64,000 nucleotides of DNA from Anaeromyxobacter soli (GTDB lineage: Bacteria; Myxococcota; Myxococcia; Myxococcales; Anaeromyxobacteraceae). Position numbers and translations under genes: made by a program. The stretch covers positions 1 to 64,000 of the forward strand of contig NZ_JAKZLF010000017.1 in assembly GCF_022808855.1 (NCBI RefSeq), read 5' to 3'. The notes below the pieces were generated by a model. The model ran no database searches, was not told where the DNA came from, and worked only from the letters and a program-made list of their open reading frames with translations. Positions 1 through 9,443 of the stretch are shown piece by piece (position 1 is the first letter of the stretch; the number at the start of each line of letters is the position of its first letter).

Positions 1-558
1 GCGCCGCCGCGCGGCGGCCCGCCGCTGCGCATGGTCGAGACGGAGGTCGGACACCCGGTGAGGCCGGCGCCGATCGTCTCGGTGCCCACTCCGGCGGGGG
101 CCCGCGGACGGCCGGGTGGGGCGATCCCGGCGTACCGGCCAGGCGTCGCGGCCGCGCCGGCGCCCACCCGGTCACAGGTCCCCGCGTCGCCTGGGCGGCC
201 GCCGCAGCGGTCCACCGAGGGTGCGCGCCCCGCGCCGGCGCCGTCGCGCGGCGGCACGAGCGGCGCGGGCCGGACTCCGGGCGCTGCACCTGCCCCGCAG
301 AGATCGTCCGGAGCGGCCGCGGCACCTGCCCCGGGCCCGGCCGCGCCCGCGCCGCAGCGGCCGTCGGGCGCGTCGGCGGCGCCTGCACCGGCTGCGCCCG
401 CGCCGCAGCGGCCGTCGGCGACGACCTCGGCGCCGGCGCCGCAGGCCGCTGCCCCGGCGCCCGCGCCCGCACCCGCCGCTCCGAGTCGCGGCGGCACCGA
501 CTCCACCTCCGGTGACACGGGCGCGCGCCCTGCGCCGGCCCCGGCGCCCGGGCGCTGA
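1..558 (+). CDS. Pro/Ala-rich protein, C-terminal part (partial)
   Basis: The reading frame is open from the left edge of the window to a TGA, so the true start is probably outside; the first internal ATG is at 31. The visible part is almost entirely low complexity, with recurring PAPQRPS-type units, runs of Ala-Pro and a few Arg and Ser residues. No domain, signal peptide or membrane segment is visible. Such tails are usually disordered linkers or periplasmic spacers of larger proteins. It could also be a spurious frame in GC-rich DNA, but the unit repetition argues for a real disordered tail. No function is assigned. Confidence 0.45.
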   Translation, partial: APPRGGPPLRMVETEVGHPVRPAPIVSVPTPAGARGRPGGAIPAYRPGVAAAPAPTRSQVPASPGRPPQRSTEGARPAPAPSRGGTSGAGRTPGAAPAPQRSSGAAAAPAPGPAAPAPQRPSGASAAPAPAAPAPQRPSATTSAPAPQAAAPAPAPAPAAPSRGGTDSTSGDTGARPAPAPAPGR

Positions 559-576
559 GCCGGGCGATCACTTCGA

Positions 577-1179
577 TCAGCGTCCCTCGCTCGAGCGTCC
601 GAGCGGGGCGCGCACGATGGCCTCGTAGCGCGGTCCCTTCGGCGACAGGTGCGACTCGAAGAGCACGAGCTCGCCGGCGCGCCACGCGACGCCGTCGCCC
701 TGCGCCGCCTCCGCGAGCGCCCCACCGAGCCCGGGCGCGCCGCGGACGTCGCGCGCCCGGCCGAGCGTCAGGTGCGGGGAGAACGGGCGCGCCTCCGGCG
801 CGAAGCCGAGCGGCGCGAGCCGTCGCCCGAGGTCCTGCACGAGCGCCCCCAGCGCGGCGACGTCGCCCTGGATGCCCGCCCACACGACCCGCGGCCGCCG
901 CGCGTTCGGGAAGCCGCCGGCGTTGTGCACCTCCAGCGCGAGCGGGTGCGACCCGGCGGCCGCCGCGCGCACGGCGTCCGCGACGGCCTCCACGCGCGGC
1001 TCCGGGACGGCGCCCAGGAACTGCAAGGTGAGGTGGACGTTCTCGGGGACGACCCAGCGGACGTCGTCGGCCGCGCGGCCCGCCGAGCGGCGCAGGTGCG
1101 CGGCCGTCGCGGCGATGCGGCGACGGACGAGATCCGTCGGCTCGAGCGCGACGAAGAGGCGGTGACTCTTGCCCTCCAC
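577..1179 (-). CDS. thpR: RNA 2',3'-cyclic phosphodiesterase (LigT/ThpR family)
   Basis: This 200-residue protein belongs to the 2H phosphoesterase superfamily. Both catalytic HxT/S-x motifs are visible: HLTL in the N-terminal half (near residue 50) and HLTLGRAR in the C-terminal half. The start MEGKSHRLFVAL leads directly into the first beta strand, which supports this start. Family members hydrolyse 2',3'-cyclic phosphate RNA ends to 2'-phosphates in the cytoplasm and can act as 2'-5' RNA ligases in vitro. It lies downstream of glmS on the same strand but is separated from it by a hairpin and a repeat, so co-transcription is uncertain. Confidence 0.88.
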   Translation of the reverse strand: MEGKSHRLFVALEPTDLVRRRIAATAAHLRRSAGRAADDVRWVVPENVHLTLQFLGAVPEPRVEAVADAVRAAAAGSHPLALEVHNAGGFPNARRPRVVWAGIQGDVAALGALVQDLGRRLAPLGFAPEARPFSPHLTLGRARDVRGAPGLGGALAEAAQGDGVAWRAGELVLFESHLSPKGPRYEAIVRAPLGRSSEGR

Positions 1180-1229
1180 GGGACGAGGTGTAGCGGACCG
1201 TGGGGCGGATGGCGAGAAGGGAGAGGGGT

Positions 1230-1275
1230 CGCGCTGCTACTCGACCGTCACGCTCTTGGCCAGGTTCCTCGGCTG
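1230..1275. repeat. Second copy of the glmS 3' end (46 bp, 1 mismatch)
   Basis: These 46 bases match 1354-1399, the last codons and stop of glmS, in the same orientation with one mismatch (1270 against 1394). The copy would encode the same terminal peptide NLAKSVTVE plus stop on the minus strand. The two copies are 124 bp apart, centre to centre, and flank a strong hairpin. Confidence 0.9.
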
Positions 1276-1284
1276 GGCATCGTG

Positions 1285-1309
1285 CCGGGGGAGCGAGACG
1301 CTCCCCCGG
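1285..1309 (-). terminator. Hairpin downstream of glmS
   Basis: An 11-bp perfect stem (ccgggggagcg / cgctcccccgg) closes a 3-nt aga loop. It lies about 50 nt past the glmS stop on the transcribed strand. No T-run follows, as is common in very GC-rich genomes. It sits between the two copies of the glmS tail repeat. Confidence 0.6.
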
Positions 1310-1360
1310 GCCCCCGGCGCGCTCTGGCGCGGCCTCTGCCGGCCGCGCCGCCGCGCGCTG

Positions 1361-3196
<1,836 letters not shown>

Positions 3197-3234
3197 GAGG
3201 GCCTGCCTTCTACCACGGGGAAGCGGTTCGCCCG

Positions 3235-4698
3235 CTAGCTCGCTCGTCCGCCGCGCGGGCCCTCGCCCGGAGCCGGCGGCGGCGCGGCCTCGGCCGCCCC
3301 TTTGTTCTGCTTCTCCGCCTGCCGCCTGGCCACCCACCCCTCCTTCGTCACTTGCTTGGCGCGCCCGAGCGCCAGTGCACCGGGAGGCACGCTGTCCGTG
3401 AGGGTGGAGCCCGCCGCGACGTACGCCCCGGCGCCGATCTCGATGGGCGCGACCAGGATCGAGTCCGAGCCGATGAAGGCCCCCTCGCCGATGACGGTGG
3501 GGTGCTTCTTCTCGCCGTCGTAGTTGCAGGTGATCGTGCCGGCGCCGACGTTCGCGCCCGCGCCCACCGTGGCGTCGCCGAGGTACGTGAGGTGGTTCGC
3601 CTTCGCCCCCTTGCCGAGGCGCGCCTTCTTCGTCTCGACGAAGTTCCCGACGTGCGCCTCCTCGCCGATCTCGCTGCCGGGGCGGAGCCGGGAGAACGGC
3701 CCCAGGATCGCGCGCGCGGCCACGGTGGACTCGTCGACGACCGTGTACGGCCTCACCGTGACGCCGTCGCCGAGGGTCGCGTCGGTGAGGATCGCGCCCG
3801 CGCCGAGCCGGCAGCCCGCGCCGACGCGGGTGCGCCCCTTCAGCCGGACGTTCGGCTCGATGACGGTGTCCGCGCCGATCTCGACGCCCTCGTCGCAGTC
3901 GAACCGCTCCGGATCCTCGATCGTCACGCCGCCGCGCATGAGCTCCGACGCCCGCCGGCGCAGGAGCACCCGCCCGGCCCGGGCGAGCTCCTCGCGGTCG
4001 TTCACGCCCGACGCCTCCTCGGGCGGGACCGGCACCGCGACCGCGCCGCCCGCGCGCGCCGCCATCGCGACGAGGTCGGTGAGGTAGAACTCGGCCTGGG
4101 CGTTGGCGCTGCCCACCTTCGAGAGCGCGTCCCACAGGAACGCCGCCTCGGCGCAGTAGAGCCCGGCGTTCACCTCGTCGATGGCGCGCTCGGCCTCGTT
4201 CGCGTCCTTCTCCTCGACCACGCGCGCCGGGTTGCCCGCGGGGTCGCGGACGATGCGCCCGTAGCCGTGCGGGTTCGCGAGCTTCATCGTCGCGAGCGCG
4301 AGGGTCGCGCCCGCCCGCGCGCCGACCACGTGCGCGAGCGTCTCCGCCGTGAGGAGGGGCGTGTCGCCGGAGAGGATCACGATCGGGCCGTCGTACGCGC
4401 CGAGCGCCTCGCGGGCGGCGAGGACGGCGTGCGCGGTGCCGAGCTGCTCGCGCTGCACGGCGAAGCGCAGCGGCGCGCCCGGGAGCGCGGCCGCGAGGGC
4501 CGCCTCGACCGCCTCCGCCTGGTGGCCCACCACCGCGACGACCGGGTTCGCCCCGAGCTCGAGCGCGCGCAGCAGCGGGAACCAGGCCAGCGGGCGGCCG
4601 CCGACCTCGTGGAGGACCTTCGCCTTCTGCGACTTCATCCGGGTGCCCTTGCCGGCGGCGAGCACGATCGCGGCGAGGGGGGTGGGAGAGCGGGTCAT
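3235..4698 (-). CDS. glmU: Bifunctional GlmU: GlcN-1-P acetyltransferase / GlcNAc-1-P uridylyltransferase
   Basis: GlmU catalyses the last two cytoplasmic steps to UDP-GlcNAc. The N-terminal nucleotidyltransferase domain carries LAAGKGTRMKS (about residues 14-24). The C-terminal left-handed beta-helix has many hexapeptide repeats and the acetyltransferase stretch HVGNFVETKKA with NYDGEKKH. At 487 residues it is about 30 longer than the usual size, because of an Ala/Pro/Gly-rich tail after RRQAEKQNKG that is probably disordered. It is the first gene of glmU-glmS and is divergent from the gamma-glutamyltransferase gene, 95 bp away. Confidence 0.97.
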   Translation of the reverse strand: MTRSPTPLAAIVLAAGKGTRMKSQKAKVLHEVGGRPLAWFPLLRALELGANPVVAVVGHQAEAVEAALAAALPGAPLRFAVQREQLGTAHAVLAAREALGAYDGPIVILSGDTPLLTAETLAHVVGARAGATLALATMKLANPHGYGRIVRDPAGNPARVVEEKDANEAERAIDEVNAGLYCAEAAFLWDALSKVGSANAQAEFYLTDLVAMAARAGGAVAVPVPPEEASGVNDREELARAGRVLLRRRASELMRGGVTIEDPERFDCDEGVEIGADTVIEPNVRLKGRTRVGAGCRLGAGAILTDATLGDGVTVRPYTVVDESTVAARAILGPFSRLRPGSEIGEEAHVGNFVETKKARLGKGAKANHLTYLGDATVGAGANVGAGTITCNYDGEKKHPTVIGEGAFIGSDSILVAPIEIGAGAYVAAGSTLTDSVPPGALALGRAKQVTKEGWVARRQAEKQNKGAAEAAPPPAPGEGPRGGRAS

Positions 4699-4793
4699 GT
4701 CGCGGCAGGCTAGGCTCGCCCCCGCGTGGTGATCAAGCCCGAGGAGCGGGGGCGGGGCCCGGAAAGGCTGCCGCGCGGTGGTACAGGTGGTGG

Positions 4794-6458
4794 ATGCCCG
4801 TCCTGCTCGCGATCGTCCTGTCCGCGACCGCCGTCTCCAGCCGGGGGGCGGTCGCGACCGCTCACCCGCTCGCGAGCGAGGTCGCCGCGGACGTCCTGCG
4901 CCGGGGCGGCAACGCCGCCGACGCGGCGGTCGCGGCCGCCCTCGCGCTCGCGGTGGTCGAGCCGCAGTCCTCTGGAATCGGCGGCGGCGGCTTCGCCCTC
5001 GTCTACGACGCGCGCGAGAAGAAGGTCCACGCCCTCGACTTCCGCGAGGTCGCGCCCGGCGCGGCGACCCCGGACCTGTTCGCGGCGCGGGGCGGCGCCC
5101 CGGCGACGCCGTCGCGCTCCCTCGACGGCGGCCTGGCGGTGGCGGTTCCGGGGGCCGTGAAGGGGTACGCGGAGCTCGCGCGCCGCTTCGGCACCCGATC
5201 CTTCGCGGCGCTCGCCGCGCCCGCGGCGCGCCTCGCCGAGCGCGGGTTCCCGGCCTCCCCCTCCTACTCCGACGCGGCGAGGGCCCGCCTCGCGTGCCTG
5301 GCCGCCCGGCCCGCGGCCGCGAGGGAGCTCCTCGTCGCCGGCGCGGACGGCCGGCCCGCGGCGCCCGCGCCCGGCGAGCGGATCGTGCGCCCCGACCTCG
5401 CCCGCACGCTGCGGCTCCTTGGCCGGGATCCCGCGGCCTTCTACCGCGGCCCGCTCGCGGAGCGCATCGCCCGGGCCGCGCGAGACGACGGCGGCGTGCT
5501 CGCCGCGAGCGACCTCGCGCGCTACCGCGTGCGCGACCGCGCGCCGGTCGAGGGGAGCTACCGCGGCTACCGGATCGTCTCCATGGGCCTGCCCTCCGCG
5601 GGAGGCGCGATCGTGATCGGGCTCTTGCAGGCGCTGGAGCGGGAGGCGCCGCGCGAGGGCGGGTACCGGCCCGTGCGCTTCCTGCACGCCATGGCGGAGG
5701 CGGAGAAGCGGCTCTTCGCGAGGCGCGCAGCGCTCGGCGACCCGGACTTCGTGCCCGGGGCGGCGGGGGTGGTCGAGGAGATGGTCTCGCCCGCGTACGC
5801 TGCCCGCCTCTCCGCGGAGCTCGGCGAGCGCGCGCGCCCCGTCGCCGCGGACACGCCGCCGCGCGACGAGGGGAAGCACACGACCCACCTCTCGGTGGTG
5901 GACGCGGAGGGGAACGCGGTCGCGATCACCACGACCGTGAACTACCTGTTCGGCGCGTGCGTGGTCGTCCCGGGGACGGGGATCCTGCTCAACGACGAGA
6001 TGGACGACTTCGACGCCGCCGCGGGCGCGCCGAACGCGTACGGGCTCGTCGGCACCGGCGCGAACGCGCCCGCGGCCGGGAAGACGCCGCTCTCGTCGAT
6101 GGCGCCGACGCTCGTCTTCGCGCCGGGCGGGGCGCTCTGGCTCGTCGTCGGCGCGCCGGGCGGCTCGACCATCCCGACCACCGTCGCGCAGGCGATCTCC
6201 CACCTCGTGGACGACGGTATGTCCCTGGAGCAGGCGCTCGCCGCTCCACGCCTGCACCATCAGTGGCAACCGGACGCCCTGCGCGTCGAGCCGAACGCGC
6301 TCGAGGCCGAGACCGCCCGCGCGCTCGCGGCACGGGGACACCGGCTCCAGGTGGCGGAACGGCCCTGGGGCAACGCCCAGGCGGTGCGGCGCCGGCCGGA
6401 CGGTCGCTGGGAAGCGGCGAGCGATCCCAGGTACGACGGAGCCCCGTCGGCGCCCTGA
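4794..6458 (+). CDS. ggt: Gamma-glutamyltransferase (secreted/periplasmic)
   Basis: This N-terminal nucleophile hydrolase cleaves gamma-glutamyl bonds in glutathione and related compounds. The 554-residue precursor begins with a short hydrophobic leader (MPVLLAIVLSAT) and the family block RRGGNAADAAVAAALAL. The autoprocessing and catalytic Thr is the first Thr of KHTTHLSVVD (about residue 363), so cleavage there would give the large and small subunits. GGSTIPTTVAQ and LNDEMDDF are further family signatures. The leader is short and a start slightly upstream cannot be excluded. It stands alone, divergent from glmU, and ends 59 nt before the chemosensory operon. Confidence 0.95.
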   Translation: MPVLLAIVLSATAVSSRGAVATAHPLASEVAADVLRRGGNAADAAVAAALALAVVEPQSSGIGGGGFALVYDAREKKVHALDFREVAPGAATPDLFAARGGAPATPSRSLDGGLAVAVPGAVKGYAELARRFGTRSFAALAAPAARLAERGFPASPSYSDAARARLACLAARPAAARELLVAGADGRPAAPAPGERIVRPDLARTLRLLGRDPAAFYRGPLAERIARAARDDGGVLAASDLARYRVRDRAPVEGSYRGYRIVSMGLPSAGGAIVIGLLQALEREAPREGGYRPVRFLHAMAEAEKRLFARRAALGDPDFVPGAAGVVEEMVSPAYAARLSAELGERARPVAADTPPRDEGKHTTHLSVVDAEGNAVAITTTVNYLFGACVVVPGTGILLNDEMDDFDAAAGAPNAYGLVGTGANAPAAGKTPLSSMAPTLVFAPGGALWLVVGAPGGSTIPTTVAQAISHLVDDGMSLEQALAAPRLHHQWQPDALRVEPNALEAETARALAARGHRLQVAERPWGNAQAVRRRPDGRWEAASDPRYDGAPSAP

Positions 6459-6517
6459 TCGCGTGCTGGCGCGGGTTCGACGGGCGGGCGGCCGTCCGCT
6501 ATCCTGCTTGTCGGATC

Positions 6518-7090
6518 GTGACCTCGAGACCTGCACCCACCGCCGCCGCGGGCGGCGTCCGTACGCCGCGCGCGGCGCTCGCCGCCGAGGTGCGCCGGCT
6601 CGAGGAGGCGCTCCGCGCCGCGCAGCGCGACCTCGTCGCCCACGGCGGCGACGCGCTCCCCGGGATGCACCTCCTCGTCGAGGCCGCCGGCCGGCGCGCG
6701 CTGCTCCCGGCCTCCCGCGTCTCGGAGGTGATCCGGCTCGTGGCCACCGCGCCGCTCGCCGGCGCCCCGCCGCACGTGCTCGGGACCTTCGTGTGCCGGG
6801 GCCAGCCGGTCGTCGCGGTGGATCTCTCCGCCTGGCTCGGCGCCGTTCGCGAGCCTCCCCTCGACGCCCAGATCGCGATCCTCCCCGGCTCGCCGACCCT
6901 CGGCGTCGTCGTCGACCGGGTGGACCGGCTCGTGGACGGCCCCCGGCTCTTCCACGGGGACGCGGCGTCCGGGACGCCCCCGGCCTGGCGCGGCACGCCG
7001 CTCGTCGCCGGGCTGTGCCTGCTCGACCGAGAGGTCGTGCCGCTCCTCGATCCCGCGCCCCTCGCCGAAGGCCTCCCGGAGCGGCCTTGA
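6518..7090 (+). CDS. CheW-like coupling protein (first of two)
   Basis: A 190-residue protein with a single CheW/SH3-like domain after an Ala/Arg-rich extension of about 45 residues. Pattern elements of the fold are MHLLVEAAGRRALLPASRVSEV and VVAVDLSAWLG, with GVVVDRVDRLV in the second subdomain. CheW proteins bridge chemoreceptors and CheA. The start is a GTG at 6518; no in-frame ATG gives a better fit. Its TGA overlaps the TTG start of cheR by four bases, so translation is probably coupled. In a Wsp-like comparison it would take the WspB position. Confidence 0.85.
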   Translation: MTSRPAPTAAAGGVRTPRAALAAEVRRLEEALRAAQRDLVAHGGDALPGMHLLVEAAGRRALLPASRVSEVIRLVATAPLAGAPPHVLGTFVCRGQPVVAVDLSAWLGAVREPPLDAQIAILPGSPTLGVVVDRVDRLVDGPRLFHGDAASGTPPAWRGTPLVAGLCLLDREVVPLLDPAPLAEGLPERP

Positions 7091-8511
7091 CCGCCGCCGG
7101 CGCGACCTTCGCCGCCGGCGTCGAGGACGTCGAGCGGGCGCTGCGCGACGCGTGCGGCATCACGCTCACCGAGGGGCTCCGCACCACGCTCGAGGAGGCG
7201 CTCCGCCGCGCCGCGCGGGCGGTGGAGCTCGAGCCCGAGGCGTTCCGGGCCCGGCTCCGGGCCCGCGATCCGCGCTGCCTGGGCGAGCTCGTCGAGGCGG
7301 CGGTGGTCGGGGAGACCTACTTCTTCCGCCACCCCGAGCAGCTCGACGCCGTGCGCGAGGTGGTGCTGGCGCGCGCGCAGCGCGAGCGCCCGCTGCGGAT
7401 CTGGTCGGCCGGGTGCGCCACCGGCGAGGAGCCGTACTCGCTCGCGATGCTGCTCCGCGACGCCGGCCGGGCGGCGTGCCGCGACCGGATCCTCGCGACC
7501 GACGTGTCCGCCCGCGCGCTCGCGGTGGCCGCCGAGGCGGTCTACGGGGCGTGGTCGCTGCGCCGGCTCGATCCGGGCGCGCGCGCTCGCCACCTCGAGG
7601 GCGAGGGGCCGCAGGTGCGCGTCCGCGCGGAGGTGCGCGCCGCGGTGGAGTTCCGTCGCCACAACCTCTACTCCGAGCCCGCCCCCGCCGGCCCGTTCGA
7701 CCTCGTCGTCTGCCGCAACGTCCTCATCTACTTCGACCCCGAGACCGCGCGCGCGATCACCGCGCGGCTCCTCGAGGCGGTCGCGCCGGGGGGGTTCCTC
7801 CTGCTCGGCCCGGTGGAGGTGCCCATCGCCGAGAAGCTCGCGGTGGAGCGGCTGGAGGTGGGCGGCACGGTGATCTTCCGCCGGCTCGCGCCGGGGGAGG
7901 TCCGGACCGAGCGAGCGGTGCCTGCGAAGGCGCGGAGCCGGGGGAGGAGCGCGAGCGCGGCTCCGGCGCCCACCCCCGCTCCGATCGCGACGCCCACCCC
8001 GGCCGCCGCGACGCTCACCCCGGCCCCGACTCCCGCCCCGGCCGCGGTCGTGACGCCCACCGCGCTGGACACGCCGGTTCCGAGCGAAGCCGCGATCCCC
8101 ATCCCCGGCTTCGAGCAGGCCCGCGCCGCCGCGCGCCGCGGCGACCTCGAGTTCGCGGAGCAGCTCGCCCGCGAGGTGGCCGAGCGGCACCTTTGCCCGG
8201 AGTCCTACCTGCTCCTCGCCATGGCCGCCGACGCGCGGGGCGATCTCGGCGGCGCCATCGACGCCCTCCGGCGCGCCCTCTACCTCGAGCCCGGCCTCGC
8301 GATGGCGCACGCGTCGCTCGTGCCGCTCTACGCGCGCGTCGGGCGGCACGACGAGGCGGCGCGCGCGCGGCGGAACGCGATCGAGGCCGTCGAGGGCCTG
8401 GACGACGGCGCGCCGCTCCGCGGCGTCGAGCCCATCACCGCCGGTGCGCTGCGCAGCGCGCTCGGCGAAGTTCGCCGGCCCCGCGCGGGCGCCGGAAGGA
8501 GCGAGCCATGA
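7087..8511 (+). CDS. cheR: CheR-type MCP methyltransferase with C-terminal TPR
   Basis: CheR methylates receptor glutamates with S-adenosylmethionine. The N-terminal all-alpha domain and the SAM-binding core are clear: WSAGCATGEEPYSLAMLL, ATDVSARAL and LVVCRNVLIYFD. After about residue 280 comes a Pro/Ala/Thr-rich linker, then a TPR-like region (about 345-450: ARRGDLEFAEQL, ALRRALYLEPGLAMAHASL). At 474 residues it is far longer than minimal CheR; the linker plus TPR layout is that of WspC/FrzF-like proteins. The start is a TTG overlapping the cheW stop (TTGA), chosen because it precedes the first helix and preserves coupling. Confidence 0.93.
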   Translation: MTAAGATFAAGVEDVERALRDACGITLTEGLRTTLEEALRRAARAVELEPEAFRARLRARDPRCLGELVEAAVVGETYFFRHPEQLDAVREVVLARAQRERPLRIWSAGCATGEEPYSLAMLLRDAGRAACRDRILATDVSARALAVAAEAVYGAWSLRRLDPGARARHLEGEGPQVRVRAEVRAAVEFRRHNLYSEPAPAGPFDLVVCRNVLIYFDPETARAITARLLEAVAPGGFLLLGPVEVPIAEKLAVERLEVGGTVIFRRLAPGEVRTERAVPAKARSRGRSASAAPAPTPAPIATPTPAAATLTPAPTPAPAAVVTPTALDTPVPSEAAIPIPGFEQARAAARRGDLEFAEQLAREVAERHLCPESYLLLAMAADARGDLGGAIDALRRALYLEPGLAMAHASLVPLYARVGRHDEAARARRNAIEAVEGLDDGAPLRGVEPITAGALRSALGEVRRPRAGAGRSEP

Positions 8512-8882
8512 AGGTGCTGCTCGTCGACGACACGCGGACGCTCCTGTCGCTCATCCAGGTCTACCTGATGGGCTGGCAGATCGAGTTCGTGGAGGCGAAG
8601 GACGGCACGGAGGGCCTCGCGCGGGCGCGCGAGCACAAGCCGGATCTCGTCATCTCGGACGTGCGGATGCCCGGGATGGACGGCTTCGAGCTGTGCGCCG
8701 CGATCCGCGCCGATCCGATCCTCCACAAGACGCCCATCGTCCTCCTCACCTCGCTCGCCGACGACGCGAGCCGCAAGAAGGGCAAGCTCGTCGGCGCGAC
8801 CGCGTTCCTGACGAAGCCCGTCTCGGTGGAGGAGCTCCGCAAGACCGTGGGCGGGATCCTCCAGCTCCCCGCGAGGAGGTAG
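8508..8882 (+). CDS. Single-domain response regulator (CheY-like)
   Basis: A 124-residue stand-alone receiver domain. The acidic pair is in LLVDDTRTLL, the phosphoacceptor Asp in LVISDVRMPGMDG, the Thr/Ser switch in IVLLTSLAD and the Lys in FLTKPVS. The ATG overlaps the cheR TGA (ATGA). With no output domain it must act by protein contact, as phosphate sink or as a CheY-type effector. It sits between cheR and the second cheW, a position with no counterpart in canonical Wsp operons. Confidence 0.93.
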   Translation: MKVLLVDDTRTLLSLIQVYLMGWQIEFVEAKDGTEGLARAREHKPDLVISDVRMPGMDGFELCAAIRADPILHKTPIVLLTSLADDASRKKGKLVGATAFLTKPVSVEELRKTVGGILQLPARR

Positions 8883-8885
8883 CGC

Positions 8886-9440
8886 GTGACGGCAACGGGA
8901 CAGGGGCGCGAGCTCAGGGCGGCTCCGGCCGAGCCGCCGGACGCGCTCGAGCCGGCGCCGTCGCCCGAGGCGCGCCGCCGGATCCTCGAGGAGCGGGCGC
9001 GGGAGATCGCCTTCGCGCGGGAGACCACCGCGGTGGCCACCTTGCCCGTGGTGGCGTTCAGCGTGGGCGGGGAGCGCTACGGGGTCGAGGTCGAGGACGT
9101 GTTCCAGATCCTCGACGCGCAGGTGCTCTCGCCGCTCCCCGCGGCGCCCCCCTGGCTCCTCGGCGCGGCGGTGGCGCGGGCGCGGGTGGTGCCGGTGCTC
9201 GACCTGCGGCAGCTCCTCGGCCTCGAGGGCGCGGGGCTGAACGACCTCGCGAAGATCCTGGTGGTCGAGCACGGCGACGAGGCGTTCGGCCTCGCCGCGG
9301 AGGCGGTCGAGGGCCAGGTGGAGCTCCCGCGCGATGGGCTCTCGAGCGCCGCGGAGGGCCCGTTCTCGTGGATCGCGCAGGACCGGCTCGCGGTGCTCGA
9401 CCTCGGCAAGCTCGGCGCCCCGGCGGCGCACGGCGGGTAG
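8886..9440 (+). CDS. CheW-like coupling protein (second)
   Basis: A 184-residue protein with a charged helical N-terminal part (about 1-50) and one CheW domain: VVAFSVGGERYGVEVEDV, PPWLLGAAVARARVVPVLDLRQLLG and FGLAAEAVEGQVEL. It links receptor and kinase. The GTG start follows the receiver stop by 3 nt. It precedes cheA by 3 nt, which fits the WspD position. Confidence 0.9.
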   Translation: MTATGQGRELRAAPAEPPDALEPAPSPEARRRILEERAREIAFARETTAVATLPVVAFSVGGERYGVEVEDVFQILDAQVLSPLPAAPPWLLGAAVARARVVPVLDLRQLLGLEGAGLNDLAKILVVEHGDEAFGLAAEAVEGQVELPRDGLSSAAEGPFSWIAQDRLAVLDLGKLGAPAAHGG

Positions 9441-9443
9441 CGC

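Noticed and set aside
3197-3234. glmS ribozyme
   Set aside because: The glmU-glmS gap is only 38 nt, too short for the ribozyme.
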